The translations under genes and the position numbers were made by a program. Source: Dawidia soli (GTDB taxonomy: Bacteria; Bacteroidota; Bacteroidia; Cytophagales; Cyclobacteriaceae). From it: a stretch of DNA of 59,775 nucleotides. Where the stretch lies: positions 1 to 59,775 of the forward strand of contig NZ_JAHESC010000045.1 of assembly GCF_018598185.1 (NCBI RefSeq), read 5' to 3'. Of the stretch, positions 7,778 to 17,216 are shown one piece after another; the first letter of the stretch is position 1, and every line of letters begins with the position of its first letter. The notes below the pieces were generated by a model. It saw only the letters and a list, made by a program, of their open reading frames with translations. It ran no database searches and was not told the DNA's origin.

Positions 7778-8512
7778 TCAAAGCCCTACTTTCTCACGTT
7801 TGGTCCATACTTCATCGATTGGATCGCCTTTGCTGCTCAGTCCCTTGTGCCGCCAGTTGCCATCTTCGAGCGCAAAGTCGAACTGAAGGCTTGCCCCAAC
7901 ACGGTTATTGTCCCTGGAGAAGAACAGAATGTTTTCGGTATACTTTCCTTTCTCGGTAGTATACGTACCGCCACCCGTGCCAAAAAATTCCTTTGTATCT
8001 ACGTTATAGGCAATCCACTGAAAGCGGGTTCCGGAAAGGATCTTCATGGTGCGACGCGCGCCGGGAGTCATCTTGCCCATCTTTCCGTCATTCATGCGAC
8101 CGGTGATCAGCCACGCGCCTGACAATTTGCCGGGCGTGCCGTTGTCAACGCGGATCCATTCTCCCTTTGTACCATCCGCTGTCAGCGAGAGCTTGTTATC
8201 TTTCAGGTCGACGGATGTTGATATTTCAGTACCCACCTTATCGGGCGTTGCGGAACTGAACTCCAGTGTTTCCACGATCTCTTTTCCGTTAAGTCTCCAG
8301 CGTCCGCCCGACGTTGCTATAAACTGCCTGTCTTTTACGTTATACGTGGTGATGACAAAGAACTGGTCCGTATAGATTCTGGTCATTTTTACATCTGTGC
8401 CGGTCTCCCAGGCGCCGGTGATATCTGATGTTTTTATTTGTGCGGACGATGTAGCGACGGCCGTCATCAACACCATCATGAGCACGAAAGGTTTCAGGGT
8501 TGTATTTTTCAT
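7778..8512 (-). CDS. Secreted protein of two duplicated domains, function unknown
   Basis: 244 residues with a signal peptide (LMMVLMTAVATSSAQ). The mature part is an internal duplication: GAWETGTDVKMTRIYTDQFF...YNVKDRQFIATSGGR and GAWLITGR...RRTMKILSGTRFQWIAYNVDTKEFFGTGGG. Each copy of about 100 residues alternates strands in the way of lipocalin/calycin-like barrels. I do not recognise a catalytic residue. It is convergent with the lipid operon, with 25 bp between stops, and transcribed alone. Confidence 0.65.
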   Translation of the reverse strand: MKNTTLKPFVLMMVLMTAVATSSAQIKTSDITGAWETGTDVKMTRIYTDQFFVITTYNVKDRQFIATSGGRWRLNGKEIVETLEFSSATPDKVGTEISTSVDLKDNKLSLTADGTKGEWIRVDNGTPGKLSGAWLITGRMNDGKMGKMTPGARRTMKILSGTRFQWIAYNVDTKEFFGTGGGTYTTEKGKYTENILFFSRDNNRVGASLQFDFALEDGNWRHKGLSSKGDPIDEVWTKREKVGL

Positions 8513-8739
8513 AGTGTTTGAAGCGGAAGGTATTTTGAAATCCCTACATAATCAAGGTTTTTCTCGTTAGTGGATCTGCTTTATCCGGCGGTCAATCTTC
8601 CAATCGTCACACTTTCTTACCCCCTTCTGACAACCGGGCCGGTTGGGGGGAGGACCTTTGTTTAAACGTTCTTTTCCGTTGTTTTACATGCTAAAAAGCA
8701 CTCCCCCGCACTTCCCGCTCCTGCTTTTTGTTTTAGTCG

Positions 8740-8747
8740 TACCTTTG
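8740..8747 (+). promoter_or_regulatory. -7 promoter element (TAnnTTTG)
   Basis: TACCTTTG matches the Bacteroidota consensus TAnnTTTG, 26 bp ahead of the kinase start, giving a leader of roughly 20 nt. A good -33 element is not evident at the usual distance. Confidence 0.5.
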
Positions 8748-8773
8748 CTCTTATTATTGACCACGAGGGCCCG

Positions 8774-11464
8774 ATGAGAAGCGGAAAAGTATACCTCTTA
8801 GCGTGTTTTCTAACCTTGCTGCCCGGCTTGCTTTCGGGGCAATCCAACTTCACGGACAGCCTGGAACAAAAACTCGCAAACGTTACAGGAGAGCCACGGG
8901 TCGACATTCTCAACCTGCTTACCTACGAATTCATCACCATCAATACGAAAAAGGTACTTGCCTATAACACCGAGGCGCTGGACCTGAGCAAGAGCATGGG
9001 CTACCTGAAAGGCGAAGCCCGCGCCCGCACCTACCTGGGGGTACACGAATATCTGTCAGGCCAGCTTCCCGAAGGCCATCGCGACCTGAATACCGGACTG
9101 CTTTTGGCCAAACGCGCGGGCGATAAAGCGCTTTACGGCTATACATTGCTGCAGCTCGGCAACTGCAGTCTCGAAGAGGTGGAGATGGATTCGGCGCTGC
9201 GTTTCTTCAACCAAAGCCGGGCGATCTTCCAGGACAGCACCGATCCGCGCACGCTCTCCAAGATCTACCGAAACCTCGGCGCACTGTATGGCCAACGGTA
9301 CCAGACCGACTCGCAGTTCTATTACTTCGACCGTGCTATCCGCATACGCCGGATGCTTCCCAACAAGACGCTACTGGTAGAAGCGCTGGTCGCCAAGATC
9401 AAAGCGAAAATAGAGCTGAACGAATTTTCCGACGCGCAAAACCTGCTGCGCGAAGCCGACGGTTTTGTCAGCAATCGTCCCGAAGACGAAGAGAACCTGA
9501 ACGATCTTCGTCACATCAAGGCACTCACGCTTTTTAAAAGGGGGAAATATGCCCAGGCAGACATCCTGTTTGATTCGGCCCGAAATTATTTTCTCAGAAA
9601 ATCATTGCTGCGAAAGTATGTCACGCTGCTGATCGATCTGGGCAAAGTCTTTACGGCCCGCGGCGAATACGAGCTGGCGCTTAGCAACCTGTACGATGCC
9701 TTGCGGTTAAGCCAGCTTCGTCACTTCGATGCAGAATCCGTGATCATCCGCATCCAGATCGGTTGGATCTATCAGCGGCTGGGCCACACATCGCAGGCGC
9801 TGCACATGGCCGACAATGCCATCATGCTCTATCCGCGAAAATTATTGCTGGCCGAACGTGCCAACGTGCTTACGCTGAAAGGCGTTGTGCTTACGGATAT
9901 GAACAAGTTCACGGAAGCGCGCAGATGTCTCGATTCTGTGCTACGAATTTATTCCGGTGTGGGAAGTATGCTGGGAAAAAGCGAAACCCTGACGCGGCTT
10001 GGGTCGCTGGAAAGCAAACAAAAAAATTACCCCGCTGCTATCCGTCATTACCAAAAGGCCGTGGCGATGGCGACGCAGGTAGAGTATACCTACGGACTTG
10101 CCTGGTCGTACTGGGGGCTAGGCGATGCCTATTACCGTCTACACCACTACGACAACGCGATCACGTCGTTGGAACAGTCGCAGAAGTATGCGGACGGCGC
10201 TTCCGAAATCCTCGTGCTCAACTATAACACACACCGCGACCTGCTGATGGCGCAAAAACGGTATCAGGAAGCGCTGCATTATTCGCTACTGGCCTCTCAG
10301 CTTCGGGATTCCATTCATAAAGTCGACCTGGCGCGAAGATTTGTAAACCTGGAGAAGATCCAGGAGATCGAACAGCACGAACGCGATATCCAGGTCTTAC
10401 AAAAAGACAAAGAGCTTGCTGAAAACAAATTATCGTTGCAGGAAGCCCAGATCAAACAACAGTCCACGATCATCATCGGCGGCCTCCTGGGCATGGCACT
10501 GCTCGGTGGCTTGGTGTTTATGTATTATCGCTTCAACGTTTCCATTACGGCGAAGAATGCCCGCATCGTTGAGCAGGCCGATAAGCTGCATGAAACACAT
10601 CAGGAATTGAAAAAGTTGTACCTGGAAGTCTCCGAGCAGAAAGAAGAGATCCAGATGCAGGCCGATAAACTGGCGGAGTCCAACCGCGCGATCTCCGACG
10701 TAAACCGGGACCTGGAAAAAATCGTCGAAGAAAAAACGGCACAGCTCAAGCGTACGAACAGTGAGCTGATCAAACATAACAACGAGCTACTCCAGTTCTC
10801 GTACACGGTCTCGCATAACTTACGCGGTCCCGTGGCCAGGTTGCTGGGCCTTGCGGACCTGGCAAGGAGCGACGAGCAGTTGATCGAAACGGCGCAATTG
10901 GTGGAGTTTATCGGGCGAACGGCTACCGATCTCGACCTGATCATCAGCGACCTGAGCAAGATCCTGGAGCTACGCAACGAGCCGCACCAGTTCCTGGAAG
11001 CGGTGCCATTGGAAAAAGAATGGAGCCAGAGCAAAAGCCTGCTACAAGACAGTCTTACAGGCAACGAGGAGATCATCACCAACTTCGGCGCGTTACCAGA
11101 GATCCGTACCGTACGCGCCATGCTGCAAAGTATTCTTTACAATCTGTTGAGCAACGCGATCAAATACCGTTCGCCTGAAAGGACACTGCGCGTGGTAGCC
11201 ACCAGCTGGCGCGAGAACGGAAATGCGGTGCTCGAGATCGCCGACAACGGGCTTGGTTTCAACATGGCCCGGCACAACGAAAACCTATTCAAGCTGTATA
11301 AGCGTTTTCATACCCACGTAGAAGGCCGGGGTATAGGTCTTTACCTTATCAAATCACAGGTCGACGTGCTCCACGGCTCCATCGAGGTAGCATCGGAGCT
11401 GGATAAAGGTTCGGTATTTCGCGTCGTGCTGCCTATACCGGATGATCGGGAAGTGAAAAGCTGA
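8774..11464 (+). CDS. TPR-domain sensor histidine kinase
   Basis: 896 residues. Order: signal peptide (1-22), a long tetratricopeptide-like sensor region in the periplasm (about 40-510), one transmembrane helix (about 565-585, IIIGGLLGMALLGGLVF), coiled coil (590-670), dimerisation/phosphoacceptor helix with VSHNLRGPVARLLGLADLA (phospho-His near 681), and an ATPase domain with N-box NLLSNAIKYRSP, ADNGLGF and GRGIGLYLIKSQ. The SHNLRGP form of the H-box is typical of Bacteroidota. No response regulator is adjacent, so its partner is unlinked. Preceded by a TAnnTTTG element. Confidence 0.9.
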   Translation: MRSGKVYLLACFLTLLPGLLSGQSNFTDSLEQKLANVTGEPRVDILNLLTYEFITINTKKVLAYNTEALDLSKSMGYLKGEARARTYLGVHEYLSGQLPEGHRDLNTGLLLAKRAGDKALYGYTLLQLGNCSLEEVEMDSALRFFNQSRAIFQDSTDPRTLSKIYRNLGALYGQRYQTDSQFYYFDRAIRIRRMLPNKTLLVEALVAKIKAKIELNEFSDAQNLLREADGFVSNRPEDEENLNDLRHIKALTLFKRGKYAQADILFDSARNYFLRKSLLRKYVTLLIDLGKVFTARGEYELALSNLYDALRLSQLRHFDAESVIIRIQIGWIYQRLGHTSQALHMADNAIMLYPRKLLLAERANVLTLKGVVLTDMNKFTEARRCLDSVLRIYSGVGSMLGKSETLTRLGSLESKQKNYPAAIRHYQKAVAMATQVEYTYGLAWSYWGLGDAYYRLHHYDNAITSLEQSQKYADGASEILVLNYNTHRDLLMAQKRYQEALHYSLLASQLRDSIHKVDLARRFVNLEKIQEIEQHERDIQVLQKDKELAENKLSLQEAQIKQQSTIIIGGLLGMALLGGLVFMYYRFNVSITAKNARIVEQADKLHETHQELKKLYLEVSEQKEEIQMQADKLAESNRAISDVNRDLEKIVEEKTAQLKRTNSELIKHNNELLQFSYTVSHNLRGPVARLLGLADLARSDEQLIETAQLVEFIGRTATDLDLIISDLSKILELRNEPHQFLEAVPLEKEWSQSKSLLQDSLTGNEEIITNFGALPEIRTVRAMLQSILYNLLSNAIKYRSPERTLRVVATSWRENGNAVLEIADNGLGFNMARHNENLFKLYKRFHTHVEGRGIGLYLIKSQVDVLHGSIEVASELDKGSVFRVVLPIPDDREVKS

Positions 11465-11805
11465 CCCTGGTAAACTACCAAGGTCTACCTGGACCAAAAC
11501 ACATTTATAGCGAGATACCTCAAATAGTCGCTTTCCCGTGTAGCGAATATACCTTCATTTATCCGTGCGGTAGAAATAAGCACGTGGTAACCGGAAAACC
11601 GTGGAGAAAAAGCGACAACCAATCGTTGTGGGTTACCACTCATCTGCGCTTTATACATTATCATTACATCCGGCCGGCATTAAGAAAGCATTTGTATTAA
11701 AACGTAATACTATTGAATAAACCCGCAGCCTCACGCGATTTCATCGTGGACTGCACATTGGATGATATTGTAAACTATATTATTAAACAAGTAACTATAT
11801 CCGTT
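11465..11805. other. Intergenic region, no gene seen
   Basis: AT-rich stretch of about 340 bp between the kinase and the beta-helix lipoprotein. It contains two short hairpins just after the kinase stop (around 11468-11490). An open frame reaching back to 11713 exists but lacks the expected signal sequence, so I treat it as leader. No clear promoter consensus. Confidence 0.4.
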
Positions 11806-13356
11806 ATGAAACGCAAGGAATTTTTAAAGAGAGGAATGACCGGCGTAATCGGTCTTTCTGGAATGACCACCATGCTGCAGGCATGTACCGACGAAGTAAA
11901 TAAACCCGAGGAGGATGATAAAGGCAACGAGCCTGGCGGAAATGCCAGCGCGGCACCGCTGGTAGCAACGCATTGGGTTAGCGTATCTGCTACCGGCTCA
12001 GGCGATGGCACGCAACAGAATCCATATACGCTTGCACAGGCATTACAATTAGCCCAACCTGGCTGGAGCGTTAGTTGCGGCCCGGGCGAGTATATGGGCG
12101 TTAACACCCATTCAAACGACCCTTGCATGCGAATATCGACTGATGGCACAGAAAGCAACCCTATAATCTTCTTCGCGCAGAATTATGCGGCCTTGAATAC
12201 TACCGGACGAAGCACACTAAGACACGATGGAACGCAGCAAGCCCAGGGATGCCCTGTTTTGGGATTAGGCACGGGTCACCACTGGTATGGATTCTACATT
12301 ACCGAATCGCTTGCACCTACTCACCCGGATACAGGCCCCGTTGTATGTGGTGGCAAATACAACAGGATCTCTTACTTTAGAATCGATCGCGGTCCTACCA
12401 CCTGGCCCTTGTTTGGTGAGGGAGAAAATACGTATGGCGAGAATAATCATGCGGCCATCCGATTTGAAGGCGAAGGCTGTCAGAATAACCTGGTGAGTGA
12501 TTGCTGGATTGAAAATTATAGCCGCGAAAATGCCTTTGGCAGCGAACAGGGCATTCAGCTATTCAGTCCAAACGGTTCAAGCATAACAACATCAACAGGA
12601 CATATTACCATTGAAAATTGTTATTTCGACAATGTAGAAACGGCATTGACCAGCAAGGGTGCGGGTGAAGACCGCTGGATCCTGGGCGGCATAATCTTCA
12701 GACGAAACCTGATTCGCGCAAGCGTATTTGCACCTGTGTCCGGAGCCGTTAACTTTATGGATACGTCTGGAGAATTGGGAAGAAACCAGGTATACCAGAA
12801 CATACAGGTTGGCGGCAATTATCACGTCATCTGCATGCAGCAAGCCGGATATCCGATCCGTGATATAGATGTTATTAACAACACGTTAATCAATAGTGTT
12901 AAAATCGGAGAAATGGAGGGCATCCACTCGGCAACCCATCAAGCGGGTGCTGTGGGGTCAGGCTGGAGAATACACAATAACGTTAAAACCGGCACTACGC
13001 CATTATTTAATTTCAGTGATGACCTGGGGGATGATGCCGCGGTGCAGAGCAGGTCTCATAACTTAAGCTTTGGCCATTCCCGCTGGGGGTATGTCACCTC
13101 GCGTGGAACAGGAACACATACTCTTGCCGAGTGGCAAGCCGCTACGGCATTTGATGATTTTTCATTGGAATCTGATCCGCTGTTGACGTCCTCTGCGTGG
13201 GGTAATTCAGATCTGGGTAAATTGCAACCAACTTCTCCGGCCAGAAATGCAGCAGTTGATTTGTTAGACTTAAACGGCGGCGGTACAGGTGCTACATGTC
13301 ATATGGGTGCATACTCTAACGACACTGTAGTCATTGGTATTCGTCCACTGGTATAA
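11806..13356 (+). CDS. Parallel beta-helix lipoprotein
   Basis: 516 residues from the ATG at 11806, which begins the export signal (KRKEFLKRGMTGVIGLSG, lipobox LQAC). This start was chosen over the upstream one at 11713 because it places the signal at the N-terminus. The signal resembles a Tat-like N-terminus with KR pairs. The body starts VSATGSGDGTQQNPYTLAQAL, the usual entry of DUF1565/right-handed beta-helix proteins, and continues with Asn/Gly-rich strands such as HITIENCYFDNVETAL and IDVINNTLINS. A polysaccharide-binding or lyase role is possible; no catalytic residues are recognised. Confidence 0.75.
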   Translation: MKRKEFLKRGMTGVIGLSGMTTMLQACTDEVNKPEEDDKGNEPGGNASAAPLVATHWVSVSATGSGDGTQQNPYTLAQALQLAQPGWSVSCGPGEYMGVNTHSNDPCMRISTDGTESNPIIFFAQNYAALNTTGRSTLRHDGTQQAQGCPVLGLGTGHHWYGFYITESLAPTHPDTGPVVCGGKYNRISYFRIDRGPTTWPLFGEGENTYGENNHAAIRFEGEGCQNNLVSDCWIENYSRENAFGSEQGIQLFSPNGSSITTSTGHITIENCYFDNVETALTSKGAGEDRWILGGIIFRRNLIRASVFAPVSGAVNFMDTSGELGRNQVYQNIQVGGNYHVICMQQAGYPIRDIDVINNTLINSVKIGEMEGIHSATHQAGAVGSGWRIHNNVKTGTTPLFNFSDDLGDDAAVQSRSHNLSFGHSRWGYVTSRGTGTHTLAEWQAATAFDDFSLESDPLLTSSAWGNSDLGKLQPTSPARNAAVDLLDLNGGGTGATCHMGAYSNDTVVIGIRPLV

Positions 13357-13375
13357 CAAAATACCAGCGCATTCG

Positions 13376-13401
13376 CCCGCCATTGCTCACGCTCTGGCGG
13401 G
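13376..13401. terminator. Weak hairpin between convergent genes
   Basis: CCCGCCA (13376-13382) pairs with TGGCGGG (13395-13401). There is no U-run, so factor-independent termination is uncertain. A second inverted repeat (13348-13354 with 13361-13367) overlaps the stop codon of the beta-helix gene. Confidence 0.35.
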
Positions 13402-13420
13402 TGTTAAAGCATCAAGGTCG

Positions 13421-14443
13421 TCAAGCACCAATTTCATGACCGAAGCGTTCAAGGAACTCTTTCTTTGAATCATTATACCTCCCAACCACCCCTATTTTAT
13501 GCATGCAATAAATATAAATCCACGCCATATCAAGCTGGTATTTCAAAAACCCAGCCCGGGCGCTGTCGGGATACAAATGATGGTTATTGTGCCATTCGCC
13601 AGAGAAAATTCCCGGACGCGTCTGATTGATTGACAGATTACTTCTGTCAAAATCCACCCCATCAACATGCTGTCTCTGGCCGCCACCGTGGCCAGTATAA
13701 TTAAATGCACGCACCAGTACATACCAGAAAAACGCCCCGGAAAATAATGCGCATGCAAAACCCGGACCACCCATGAACGAGAATGCAGTAAACCAGAACG
13801 CCCAATTCATTAACAACAGGAGGACGGTGTAGTAGGGATTGGCTACGGATCCCCATTTGAGATATTTTTTATAACTATTGATGACGATCCCCGTATGACC
13901 GATGAAATTGGAAACCTTTTTGTATTCGGTTTCATTCAAGTCCTTTGCTATCGCCTGGTGATTAACATCTGACAACATGCAATACAGTATGCCAGCGCCC
14001 GAATTGTAAGGGTCGCCCGGATTATCCGATTTCGCATGATGAACGTGGTGCGAAACGACGTAAACCTCTTCGGAGAATGTTCTCACCACCAGATTTTGTG
14101 TAACGAATCGCCACACAGAATTCGTAAAGGTGTAGGCACGATGCGTGCTGTACCGGTGATACCAGATCGTGCCATGAGTGCTCATGACGATCATGGCATA
14201 AATAACCAACGCTCCCACATGAAGCCATGAAAAGTAATCGACCAAGAAAAAATAAAGAAAGGGAAGCATGGCCACAGCAGTTGCCCAATTGATAAATGGA
14301 ATCCAGTTCTTTTTTGATTTGAATACGTTCGTACGTTTAAATGCTTCAGTCCAGAGCTGTTTCGGCGACGGTTTTACAAGATTACCGTCATCATCTGCCC
14401 ATTTATAGGATGGGGTCTGTAATACTTTATCAATAAATGCCAT
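13421..14443 (-). CDS. Acyl-CoA/fatty acid desaturase
   Basis: 340 residues, integral membrane di-iron desaturase that inserts a cis double bond in an acyl chain. The histidine boxes are HRYSTHRAY (near residue 96), SHHVHHAKSDNPGDP (near 130) and GEWHNNHHLYPDSAR (near 285), the arrangement of stearoyl-CoA Delta9-type enzymes. Four hydrophobic segments flank the boxes. Such desaturases raise membrane fluidity in the cold. It lies at one end of a block that also has a second desaturase, an RNA helicase and RRM proteins, which supports a cold-response role by context. Confidence 0.88.
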   Translation of the reverse strand: MAFIDKVLQTPSYKWADDDGNLVKPSPKQLWTEAFKRTNVFKSKKNWIPFINWATAVAMLPFLYFFLVDYFSWLHVGALVIYAMIVMSTHGTIWYHRYSTHRAYTFTNSVWRFVTQNLVVRTFSEEVYVVSHHVHHAKSDNPGDPYNSGAGILYCMLSDVNHQAIAKDLNETEYKKVSNFIGHTGIVINSYKKYLKWGSVANPYYTVLLLLMNWAFWFTAFSFMGGPGFACALFSGAFFWYVLVRAFNYTGHGGGQRQHVDGVDFDRSNLSINQTRPGIFSGEWHNNHHLYPDSARAGFLKYQLDMAWIYIYCMHKIGVVGRYNDSKKEFLERFGHEIGA

Positions 14444-14556
14444 TCTGAATATTCCCTTTTAATTAATGCAGGGCGCAATATCAACCGCTTCTTCTTAGAA
14501 CGACCTTAACCGCACCTTGCTGTCCTGCCCGCTCGCGTAACGAAGTATGAGTAACT

Positions 14557-14745
14557 TCATTTCCCAGGTGGTATTAATTCCCGTTCAAAATAAACTTTCT
14601 GTTTTGCGGACTCACTACCAACAACTGCGCAATAGTAAATACGGTTGTAATATTTCTTTATTTGGAGCTTCACCGTTGGTGCTTCCTTAGCCATGATGAA
14701 GGCGTCGATGGGATAGATATTGTCTTCGTTATTTTGAAAAGCCAT
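14557..14745 (-). CDS. Small protein of unknown function
   Basis: 62 residues from the ATG at 14743-14745 (MAFQNNEDNIYPIDAF). The longer start upstream adds an unlikely hydrophobic stretch. The sequence has a basic middle, LQIKKYYNRIYYCAVVG, and ends with FERELIPPGK. I do not recognise a family. It sits between the desaturase and the sigma-factor gene on the same strand, so it may belong to the same response. Its size and charge would suit a nucleic-acid-binding or regulatory role, but that is a guess. Confidence 0.45.
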   Translation of the reverse strand: MAFQNNEDNIYPIDAFIMAKEAPTVKLQIKKYYNRIYYCAVVGSESAKQKVYFERELIPPGK

Positions 14746-14854
14746 AATTATCATACACAACCATCGCAATCAGCTGTGCGTTAAATGATTGATTTATTTT
14801 AGTGCGGCAATACAAGACCTGTCACTTCTTCGAAGAGGTTGATCACTCGCTCTA

Positions 14855-15715
14855 TCACAGGTAGGACTTCAACGATTTTTTTACAGATCCAGACCGCATA
14901 CTCCTCGTGGCTTTTTCCTTAATCTGCCTGACTCTCTCGCGTGTGAGATTAAACCTTTCACCAAGTTCCTCCAACGTGAGGGGGCCTTCGTTGTCCAAGC
15001 CAAAATACAGAATAATAATCTCCGTCTCCCGAGATGTTAACTGCGACAGCGCCCGTTTGATCTCAGTCTTCAAAGAGGCTGATAACATTCCCGCATCAGG
15101 CATATCACAGCTGCTGTCGCTCAGTACATCGAGCAATGAATTATCTTCACTTTCCTGGAAAGGTGCATCAATCGATATGTGTCTCCCAGTATGCCTTTGG
15201 GTTTCAGCAACTGCTTCGGCAGAAACACCCATTGTATGCGCAAGCTCGTCTATTGTAGGTTCGCGCTGAAAGTGCTGCTCCAACATAGAACATGTTTTGA
15301 GGAGATTATTGAGTCCGTTCACGCGATTCAATGGCAATCTCACTATACGCGATTGCTCTGCGAGGCTCTGCATAATCGATTGACGAATCCACCACACTGC
15401 ATATGAGATGAATTTAAAACCTCGTGTCTCGTCGAAGCGCTTTGCCGCTTTGATCAATCCCAGATTACCTTCACTTATCAGATCCCCCAGACTCAAACCG
15501 AAGTTTTGATACTGCTTCGCCACTGATACAACAAATCTCAAATTTGCTTTCGCCAGCCTTTCAAGCGCTATGTGATCACCTTGCCTGATTCGTCTGGCAA
15601 GGTTCACTTCCTCGTCAGATGAAATCAAATCTATCTTGCCGATCTCCTGCAGATATTTGTCTAACGACTGTGTCTCGCGATTTGTGATCGCCTTTTGGAT
15701 CTTCAACTGTCGCAT
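14855..15715 (-). CDS. RpoD-like sigma-70 factor, probable second copy
   Basis: 286 residues, same length and layout as the Bacteroidota primary sigma factor. Region 1.2 is [19 protein letters not shown], region 2 has [18 protein letters not shown] and the -10 helix [14 protein letters not shown], and region 4.2 is [19 protein letters not shown]. Compared with the primary factor as I remember it, it diverges in region 3 ([16 protein letters not shown]) and near the C-terminus ([16 protein letters not shown]). With its position among cold-type genes, it is more likely a group-2 paralogue than the housekeeping rpoD. It should recognise similar promoters. Needs comparison with the rest of the genome. 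Confidence 0.8.
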   Translation of the reverse strand: MRQLKIQKAITNRETQSLDKYLQEIGKIDLISSDEEVNLARRIRQGDHIALERLAKANLRFVVSVAKQYQNFGLSLGDLISEGNLGLIKAAKRFDETRGFKFISYAVWWIRQSIMQSLAEQSRIVRLPLNRVNGLNNLLKTCSMLEQHFQREPTIDELAHTMGVSAEAVAETQRHTGRHISIDAPFQESEDNSLLDVLSDSSCDMPDAGMLSASLKTEIKRALSQLTSRETEIIILYFGLDNEGPLTLEELGERFNLTRERVRQIKEKATRSMRSGSVKKSLKSYL

Positions 15716-15756
15716 GGATAAGGTTGTTTAAGTAGTTAAGTGAGGTTCTGCAACCA

Positions 15757-16029
15757 TCAATTTGTCCGTCGCCACGGCCTGTCTTCACGGAAATTACTGA
15801 TCCACCATTCTGCAAATGCCGAAGCAGGAAACGATTCAACCAGAACTGACGCAAGATCTGTAATGGCTTCTTCGACAGAGGTACCGCGGAGGGCGACTCG
15901 ACCGTCCGACGTTTCAAGATAAAAATAGCCACCGTTACAAATCAGCGAAACGCCTGTATTGAGGTCGCTGGTGTAGATATGCTGAAGAACTTCTCCGACA
16001 TAACTACGGTCTATTATTCGTTGTGACAT
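15757..16029 (-). CDS. Small protein of unknown function
   Basis: 90 residues, starts MSQRIIDRSYVGEVLQHIY. It has alternating strands and helices and a tryptophan-rich end (FAEWWISNF, EDRPWRR), no signal peptide and no membrane segment. I do not recognise a family. It ends 41 bp before the sigma-factor start on the same strand, so it may be co-transcribed with it. One possibility is a regulator of that sigma factor, but nothing in the sequence shows this. Confidence 0.5.
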   Translation of the reverse strand: MSQRIIDRSYVGEVLQHIYTSDLNTGVSLICNGGYFYLETSDGRVALRGTSVEEAITDLASVLVESFPASAFAEWWISNFREDRPWRRTN

Positions 16030-16174
16030 ACCTTGTTCTTTTAAACGTGGAACTAAAACTCTATCCTGCCGGTACTATGGAAAGCGATCTGGCCGATCAG
16101 ATGTACGACCCGTACCGCTCGAAACAATCCGAAAACCATTCTCCGGACCCGGGGCTATAAACCGACGACAGCAA

Positions 16175-16429
16175 TCAATATGAGCTTGTCTTTGGTCTGG
16201 CCTTTGATACCATAAGCCTCTTTCCAAAAAACTCTGCATTCATTAATCTCTCAATGGCATGAAACGCCTGGCTGTCATTCGCCATATCAACAAAGCCAAA
16301 TCCTTTCGACTCGCCCGTGTGTTTATCACTGATGATTTTGACTGAGGAAACCTGCCCAAATTCCGAGAATAGCGCTTTCAGCGCTTCTTCGCTAACTGTC
16401 CGACTGATGTTTGTTACGAATAGATTCAT
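16175..16429 (-). CDS. RRM-type RNA-binding protein
   Basis: 84 residues from the ATG at 16427-16429 (MNLFVTNISRTVSEE); the longer upstream frame reads back into the neighbouring RRM gene and is rejected. It is a single RNA recognition motif: RNP2 is NLFVTN and RNP1 is KGFGFVDM, with aromatic residues in the RNA-contact positions. Bacterial single-RRM proteins of this kind (Rbp type) are often cold-induced and are thought to act as RNA chaperones. It follows a second RRM gene by about 37 bp, and the two look like a tandem duplication. Confidence 0.85.
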   Translation of the reverse strand: MNLFVTNISRTVSEEALKALFSEFGQVSSVKIISDKHTGESKGFGFVDMANDSQAFHAIERLMNAEFFGKRLMVSKARPKTSSY

Positions 16430-16466
16430 ACAATACGTTAAAATATAAAGACCTGATTTGCAAATA

Positions 16467-16769
16467 TTACCAGCGACTATTGAACCCGCCACGGCTCCCG
16501 TTTCCGTACCCGCCAGTTTGAGTATCGGTCTTCGGGCGAGCTTCGTTAACGACCAACGACTTGCCTTCGAAATCTGATCCATTCAAATTATTGATAGCCT
16601 CTCTTCCAGCGGAATTGTCAGCCATTTCTACAAAGCCAAAACCACGGCTACGATTGGTCAGTTTATCAATGACAATCTTTGCAGAGGTAACCGTTCCAAA
16701 TTGTTCAAAACGTTCTTTGAGATCAGCCACTGATGATGTAAAAGGAATGTTTGCTACGTAAATATTCAT
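16467..16769 (-). CDS. RRM-type RNA-binding protein with Gly-rich tail
   Basis: 100 residues. RNP2 is NIYVANI, RNP1 is RGFGFVEM, and after the motif comes a short Gly/Arg/Asn tail (GGYGNGSRGGFNSRW), the architecture of cyanobacterial Rbp and plant GRP cold-induced RNA chaperones. It is first of a tandem RRM pair, close to a DEAD-box helicase. A role in resolving mRNA structure at low temperature is inferred from family and neighbours. Confidence 0.88.
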   Translation of the reverse strand: MNIYVANIPFTSSVADLKERFEQFGTVTSAKIVIDKLTNRSRGFGFVEMADNSAGREAINNLNGSDFEGKSLVVNEARPKTDTQTGGYGNGSRGGFNSRW

Positions 16770-16812
16770 TATGTATATGTTTTATGATTAAAAATGCTAG
16801 TTTATTGTTTGA

Positions 16813-17112
16813 TCAGATGCCTGGAGGTACTGAGGTTTTCGAAACGGATCCATAGTGATATTTCCAGATCGCGTATAATTCGAAGTCATACATTGCACTA
16901 AGAGGGATAAGATTTTCACATACGAACAGTTTCTTTTGAAGAAGAACTATTTCACCGTTATCGTCCTCCCATCGAATATCGCACGATGCTTCATCTCCAA
17001 ATAATTTAGTCGGCACGATCAGACACCTCTCGGGAGAGATATTGTAATGCATCGCGTATTTTTTTGCTCTATCAGGCGCAATCTTATAAGCCAATCCCAT
17101 TTTTACGTTCAT
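16813..17112 (-). CDS. Protein of unknown function
   Basis: Up to 99 residues (an internal ATG four codons in, MGLAYKIAPDRAKKY, is an alternative start). It contains PERCLIVPTKLFGDEASCDIRW followed by LLQKKLFVCENLIPLS, suggesting a compact beta-rich domain. No signal peptide or membrane helix. I recognise no family. It lies between the helicase and the RRM genes on the same strand and may share their regulation. Confidence 0.5.
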   Translation of the reverse strand: MNVKMGLAYKIAPDRAKKYAMHYNISPERCLIVPTKLFGDEASCDIRWEDDNGEIVLLQKKLFVCENLIPLSAMYDFELYAIWKYHYGSVSKTSVPPGI

Positions 17113-17216
17113 AATATGAAATTTGTTAATGATAAAAGCCGTCCGTTTCCCGCCAAAACACTCCGATAATCGCTGCGAACGTGATAATCCTACCCGAACA
17201 GCTAAGCTGCCCCCTG

